A DNA stretch of 64,000 bases from Sipunculus nudus (taxonomy: Eukaryota; Annelida; Sipuncula; Golfingiida; Sipunculidae). Shown piece by piece: positions 58,878 through 64,000 of this stretch (position 1 is the stretch's first letter; each line of letters opens with the position of its first letter). A program made the translations under genes and the position numbers. Below the pieces are notes generated by a model. It worked only from the letters and a program-made list of their open reading frames with translations. It searched no databases and was not told the origin of the DNA. The stretch spans positions 89,074,642 through 89,138,641 of the forward strand of contig CM049306.1 of assembly GCA_026874595.1 (NCBI GenBank), written 5' to 3'.

Positions 58878-60206
58878 AGAGCGTCGTTTATCCGAAAGCC
58901 TCGGAGGACAAGCTTTTTGTTCGAATGAATGATTGTTCGGATGAATGATTTCTATGAATCAGAGTGATTAGGTCTACCGCCGAGTTCGGGACATCACCGG
59001 ATACTGACTGACCCAAATTGATTAAGCTAGACCCTGATAAACGTGTGACAATATATAATAACATTTTCGATCGATTTAATAAATTTACCAAATAGAACAC
59101 ATTGTTATATAATAATATATTTACTGCTAAACAGCCCTGTGCTGGAATAAATCGGTATCGTACGTACATCATGTCACGCGTGGCTGCCATGATAACTAGA
59201 ATGACCTGCCATGACCTCGAAAGTGCTGCGATCTTTCGGCAGATATAGGCTGAGTTATAGGTTTATACATGTACTGTATTTTAATTGAAATGACGAGCGA
59301 GAGGACCGGTTGAAGGCACAAGTAAACAGGTTTATGTACACATTTTTATTTCAAATAAATGAAACAAAACGTAAATGTGGCTGATCCTAGATCTTTCGAC
59401 GTTGAATTCTCTGGCGAGGTCACCTTGCTTGGTACCAGTGTCAAGACTTGCAAGGATCGACAGCTTGTTATAAACTGACAGGACATGGCGCTTACGTGAC
59501 TCCATTGACAAGTAAGAGTTAACTGTATGTAAAAATCCATATGGAGAATATAATCAGGATGAGCAGTAAATCGTTTTGACATTCACTATCCTAATGGTTT
59601 AATCAGCTTCGTAGCATGGTTTATAAAAAGCTCAGACTTCCTCAACTGCAGTCGTAAGCAGCGATTCTAGCTAATCAAAATTACCATTGGGTAGAAATAA
59701 TCTGGCAAATAGACTGAGTAAATAACAGAGGCGCATATAAATTCAACTAATGCCCATCGTTGTACTCAAGCAAGGTCTGGGCGACTCACGGCACGAAGAT
59801 CAAAGCTATCCTTTAAAGCCACCTGGTCAAGCTGAGCCGAGGACTACACTGATCGGCGAGGCTGAGTTTATCACACCTACAACCTGCGGTCGGCCACTCA
59901 GTTACGATCTGTTGTAACATTATGTTTGTACAGGTTAATTACCCCAGCCTGGGCATTCTGATTAAAGCGAGGAAAACCCCGGCCGGCGTCACGGTGTTTT
60001 CAAACCTACTGCCTACGCTCGGCATTAATCAGTCGATATTAATCATTATCACCGCTGATGTGGCAACTTTTGTTTTGAATCAGACGATCTTTTATACCAA
60101 TTTTTATTTTATATTTTTTTCGGATAAATGGTCAAAATTTCGGTTCTCCGGTTTTTATTTCTTATGAACGATTTTTCGGATAAACGGTAGGATATTCGAC
60201 TGTCTA

Positions 60207-60209
<3 letters not shown>
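58876..60209. mobile_element. pogo/Tigger-like non-autonomous element
   Basis: Near the left end CGTTTATCCGAAA (58885-58897) is the exact inverse of TTTCGGATAAACG near the right end (60174-60186). The words cgttcggat and cggataaatgg repeat inside each end. Such GTTTATCCGAA ends and a TA target are known from pogo/Tigger transposons. The element sits within a TA array and has no transposase frame. Confidence 0.6.

Positions 60210-60276
<67 letters not shown>
60210..60276. repeat. (TA)n microsatellite
   Basis: The right-hand remainder of the TA tract. Confidence 0.95.
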
Positions 60277-60279
<3 letters not shown>

Positions 60280-60685
60280 CGCTAAATAAAAAAAACGGGC
60301 TGAATTGAGCTTTTCAATGTGCGCAGAATCCCCCCTCAAAGTGAGGTGTTTTCACAAGGGGTTCCTCGTCCCCAAGCGTTCACGGAAACATGTGATGCTG
60401 GGATATGTTATGTACAGTACACTATTTTAATGCATGCATTTATAATTTTAGTTCCATTTGCAGGAACGTATTAGTGTTGTATTGACGGGTGAGGTTTTGT
60501 ATATTCGAGAAGATTTTTGACTACCACAGTCGGTAATCAGATTTTGAACAAGCACACACACACATATATATATATAATAATAAGTGCATGGAAAGTATGT
60601 CGCTCCAAGTGGCAGAGACGTACTTGAATGCAATTTGAGCAAATAAACTTGTATAGGACATCAAACAGGCAACTGTCATCCCCAT

Positions 60686-61052
60686 GAAGGATACCCCTTT
60701 CACACGGCAAATGCAAAATCGGTTTCAAACCCTATTTGCCAAAACGTTTTGGATAAAGCTTAGGTTTTTTTTTAAACAAGTTTATATGCGAAACATTTTA
60801 TCCGCTTTGCGTTATGTGAACGCTCAATTCTCATTTAAAGCGGTTTAAACCTAGTTTTCAAGCAGCAACTATGTCACAGCGCATCCGCAAATGCTTGTGT
60901 AGCATGCTGTTACATTGTTCCACATGTGAAATGTACACCTCATGCGTAAGTGCTAGATTACCGTTTGAACGCATAACACGGATTCAACCGATTTGGTCAA
61001 ATTGCTTTGCCCAAATCTTTTTGAAAACGTTTGTGTGCGAAAGGAGTAGTGA
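60686..61052. mobile_element. probable MITE with CCTTTCACAC-type ends
   Basis: The left end tacccctttcacacggcaaa and right end tttgtgtgcgaaaggagta are imperfect inverted repeats. aacgttttgg/ccaaatc-type words also mirror each other inside. The superfamily is uncertain. Confidence 0.45.
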
Positions 61053-61094
61053 AAATAGTCAGCCCGTCTGAAGACCAATAATCATAGGAGGTCA

Positions 61095-62205
61095 TCTCAA
61101 ACCAGGGGAATCAAATGGGGAAGCCCTCCTTTCAGGAAGCCTTTGACATCAAAGACTTAAGTGTCATAAAGGAGCTGGATGCTAAATCAACAGTGGCGGG
61201 GCAGAGCAAAGCCATGGGCGCTCTGAAAAGTGGAAAGGCGCCAGGTGAATAGAGTGCTGCAAGAATCATCAGCTTCTTATTTAACTGTTCTTTCTTGTTT
61301 GCGTTACAGCTCCTTAAATGGAGTTTTTACCCTCTTAAGATTGGTCAGTTCTGACCAAAGTGGTTCATTCAGCCAGAAGACATGCAACTAACCCGACATA
61401 TTAGGAATAATACAGTTGTGTTGACTCAGCTGAGATATAAAATGTAACGTAATGTTCAGTACGTATGAACATATTTGCACTTATTCTCAAGATACCCAGA
61501 TAATTGTTACCTCCATCAGCTTTTGTTTATAGCCTGGCAAGGCTTGCTGGGAAGGCTAAGGAGTGTCTATTCTAGTGCGACGTCATGGGGATCTATGGAG
61601 CACCCATCATCTATTGGGTATTATTAATTAACTTCCCCTTTTAATTTGAATGAGATTCCATTTGGATTCAGAGGGGAAACTTTACTCCACAGGTGTTTGG
61701 TCTCCTTTCCTGAATGGAGTCTGAATGTTTGGGCTACTTCTTTGTGTTGGAGAGAGGGCAAGGTGTCGAAGGGTATACGTACACAGGTGAAACAACTCTG
61801 TTAAGAATTTTGCAAAAGCTATGTGCTGGCATGGTCTTAACTCGACTATTACCCCTCGATAACCGCATCACCCGCATTCTCAGTTTGTACACGATGCAGC
61901 ACTGATATACCGCATGCAGCAACCAACAACTTTGAGGTGGTATGTTTATAGTCTGGGCTGACGACCTGCATGAAATGACAGGACGTTGAAACACAACTAA
62001 CGATATGAATCAGAGAAGAAGAGATTCATGTCCGTGATAGATTCACATGCCTCGGCTCAACCATCACCCGTCCCCTTTCACTCAATCTTGAAACTGACAA
62101 GTGCATCCCTTGGGCGGCTGACATCATGTTCAAACTCAGCAAGTTTGTGTAGACCGAAACACCCCTAACTGATGTGGAAAAGTCCGTGTAGATAGACTCG
62201 CAATA
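61095..62205 (+). pseudogene. decayed LINE (non-LTR retrotransposon) reverse-transcriptase remnant
   Basis: Fragments in several frames resemble LINE reverse transcriptase. Near 61210 is ALKSGKAPG, the K-x-G-K-A-P-G motif at the start of the RT domain. Near 62045 is FTCLGSTITRPLSL followed by TDKCI, the conserved C-terminal F-x-Y-L-G-S block. Stops and frame changes lie between them, and much of the catalytic middle is missing or unreadable. It is inactive. Confidence 0.6.
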
Positions 62206-63049
62206 TGTACTGATTGTTATATTTCATGTCATTTGCCATCCGATGTATCAGCAGGTCAAGTGGTGTACCAGTCTATGTTTGAACTAATCTGCCTAGGTAG
62301 ATTCTCAGTAGTTGCCTATCGCTCTTTCTAATGTAAATCACTATTTACGGTAGCGTAACCTAGCGTATGAGTAGGTCTAATGGTTAACCAATCTACATTT
62401 TGTACTAGGGCGCCTGTTAACTTGTGAGCAGGACGGAAGTGCCGTTTTGTTTTTGGTTGTATGTCAATGAAGCGCCGGGTCAAGTTTGTCGTGTCAGGAC
62501 TTTAATGCAAAGTAATTGTTGTTGTGCTGTAGACCTAACGCAGGGGAAGTTGACCAAGGTTAGACTGGTGGATTTGTTGCACCGATAACCACCCTTTTTT
62601 TCGGTTGTCAAGGGTATGCAGGAGGAGACCCATCACTGGTGTTTTTTTCCCTCCTGGTGGAAATAAACAGTGTTGCCTACAGCCTGGTTTGGTGGTTTCT
62701 CTTCCCACATGCATCTGTTTTCTGCTTGGCTACAAGTTGTGGTGTTAGAAGTGGAATTGGGATGAGAATCAGTGTGGTATCTAGGTGTTTTATGATATAT
62801 TGATTGGTCGAAGAGAATATTACTCGTAGTGACACAGTGTCTGTTGCATGAAATGCTCTATTTTCACATGTTTAATGATATATTGATTGTTTGACTATCA
62901 TCGACACAATAGTTAAATGAGATATTTGAGGCGTTGATCGTTTGTTGAACCAGTTATTCTGGTAGAAGCTGGCAGCTGTTTGCCTAATCTGACTGAATAT
63001 GTGGGTGTTCTGATGTTCATTTTTAAGGACAACTGCCGGTTTGAACTTT

Positions 63050-63300
63050 TGTGTTGTATATTGTGTATTTTAAACGGTTAGTAGATTGGGTATTTTGAAA
63101 TGGCTAGTGGACTGTGTATTCTAAAAATAAGACGGCCAGCAGTGTGTATCCTAAAACAAACGGCCTGTATAGTGTATTCTAAAACAAAACGGCCAGTATA
63201 TTGTATTCTGAGACTGCTAGTTAATGTGTTTTCTGGAACGGTTAGTAGACTGTGTATTTTGAAACAGCCAGTAGATAGCGTGATCTCAGATAGCTAGTAG
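63050..63300 (+). repeat. degenerate tandem repeat in the retrotransposon leader
   Basis: About eight units of 28-36 bp built on gtgtattctaaaac-aacggccagtag lie between the primer-binding site and gag. Confidence 0.7.
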
Positions 63301-63353
63301 ATTTGCTGGAAAGTCATAGTTGATAGACCCTGGGATACTGTGGCTCCAGAATC

Positions 63354-63993
63354 ATGTCACTTAACGAGAATGTTGTTGCCCGTGAGGAGATGAACCAGTT
63401 ACGCAGGCGCCTGGAGGAACTTGAGGCTGCTGGTGGGTCTGGTAGGCAGATGGCCAGAGTAGTATACTCGTAGAGGAAACTACCAACATTTCAGGAGAGG
63501 GCCTTTTAGAGGACTGGGAAAGAGGGGCCGGTTTAGCTACAGATACACAGGGGCTGTCGAAGGCAGCTGTCGCAGACTTCTTCCTCTGTCACTTAGAAGG
63601 AGCAACAAAAAGAGAGATCCGTTGCACTGATCCAGAACTCAGGAAAGACCCAGAAGCAATTCTTGGCCTGTTAGATGAGTCGTTTAGGGAGAGCCGGAGT
63701 GCTCCCCCGTTATTGGATGCATTTTACAGTCGACTTCAACGGGAGAAAGAGACAATGCAGTCTTTTGCTCATGGACTCATGGAGTTGTTGAATAAGGTGG
63801 TGGAGAAAAATTGAAGCTGTCTGCCTAGTCAGGACAGAGCGCTACACGATATGTTTGCGGAGAAGGCGGCTGATAAAGGACTGCGTAGAGACCTGAAAAG
63901 ACGAGTTCGAGATAACCCTTACACTACGTTCAGAGAGCTTCGAAAGGAGGCGGAGCAATGGGTTGAGGATATGTGGCGGCAGAAGGGACTGTA
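63354..63993 (+). pseudogene. degraded gag of the Gypsy-type element
   Basis: From the ATG at 63354 the frame meets TAG at 63474. A neighbouring frame then carries the recognisable capsid-like part (ADFFLCHLEGATKREIRC, EAILGLLDESF, DAFYSRLQREKE, then RELRKEAEQW). It contains an in-frame TGA at about 63812 and ends TAA near 63992. This order of motifs fits the retrotransposon gag family. The frameshift and two stops make it non-functional. Confidence 0.6.
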
Positions 63994-64000
63994 ACCCGCA

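Larger units (their letters stand above)
62215..64000 (+). mobile_element. Gypsy/Ty3-type LTR retrotransposon, 5' part only
   Basis: A probable 5' LTR (62215-62734, TGTTAT...CTACA, poly(A) signal AATAAA at 62662-62667) is followed by a primer-binding site TGGTGTTAGAAGTGG (62740-62754). That site is close to the complement of a tRNA-Leu 3' end. Then come a repeat-rich leader and a gag region. Pol and the 3' LTR would lie beyond the window. The left LTR border is a best guess from its TG start. Confidence 0.6.

Noticed and set aside
1-64000. CRISPR array, rRNA or tRNA genes
   Set aside because: No regularly spaced short identical repeats with unique spacers and no tRNA or rRNA cores were seen; the tandem arrays are satellites or minisatellites.

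Overview
This is a eukaryotic, AT-rich, intron-rich and very repeat-rich genomic window. The gene structures, the lustrin-type cysteine-rich module and the repeat families (GGTCA satellites inside hairpin-ended elements, Penelope-like hammerhead ribozymes) suggest a lophotrochozoan, most likely a mollusc. That taxonomic call is an inference. No bacterial-style operons, rRNA, tRNA or CRISPR arrays were seen.

Layout. (1) 0.9-1.4 kb, minus strand: one coding exon of an unrecognised, probably disordered protein whose other exons lie to the left. (2) 1.5-10.8 kb: non-coding flank with poly-C and (TA)n tracts, a palindromic CTCF-like site, a PIF/Harbinger-type MITE and a 2.5-kb Mutator-like element with a 9-bp target duplication. 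(3) 10.86-27.2 kb, plus strand: a complete 13-coding-exon F-box/WD40 gene of 752 codons. It encodes a substrate receptor of an SCF ubiquitin ligase, and its introns carry several transposons. Its 3' UTR may run to about 30.48 kb. (4) 30.5-41.2 kb: a cluster of five Helitron/Helentron-like non-autonomous elements. One carries 11 GGTCA-rich motifs about 144 bp apart; two others carry GGTGGCGCCACC satellites. (5) 45.3-56.3 kb, plus strand: a complete 10-exon secreted multi-domain protease-inhibitor gene of 511 codons, ordered signal peptide, Kunitz-like, Kunitz, lustrin-type, TIL x4, Kunitz. Its modules are coded by phase 1-1 exons. (6) 57.4-64 kb: TA microsatellites split by Penelope-like termini with two hammerhead ribozymes, a solo LTR and a pogo-like element. 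These are followed by LINE debris and the 5' part of a degraded Gypsy-type LTR retrotransposon cut by the window end.

The two complete genes have unrelated functions: intracellular ubiquitin-ligase targeting and extracellular protease inhibition. Splice sites were read by eye. All coding exons of both genes join in a consistent frame, which is the main support for the models. The least certain point is the last exon of the inhibitor gene, which has two possible acceptors.
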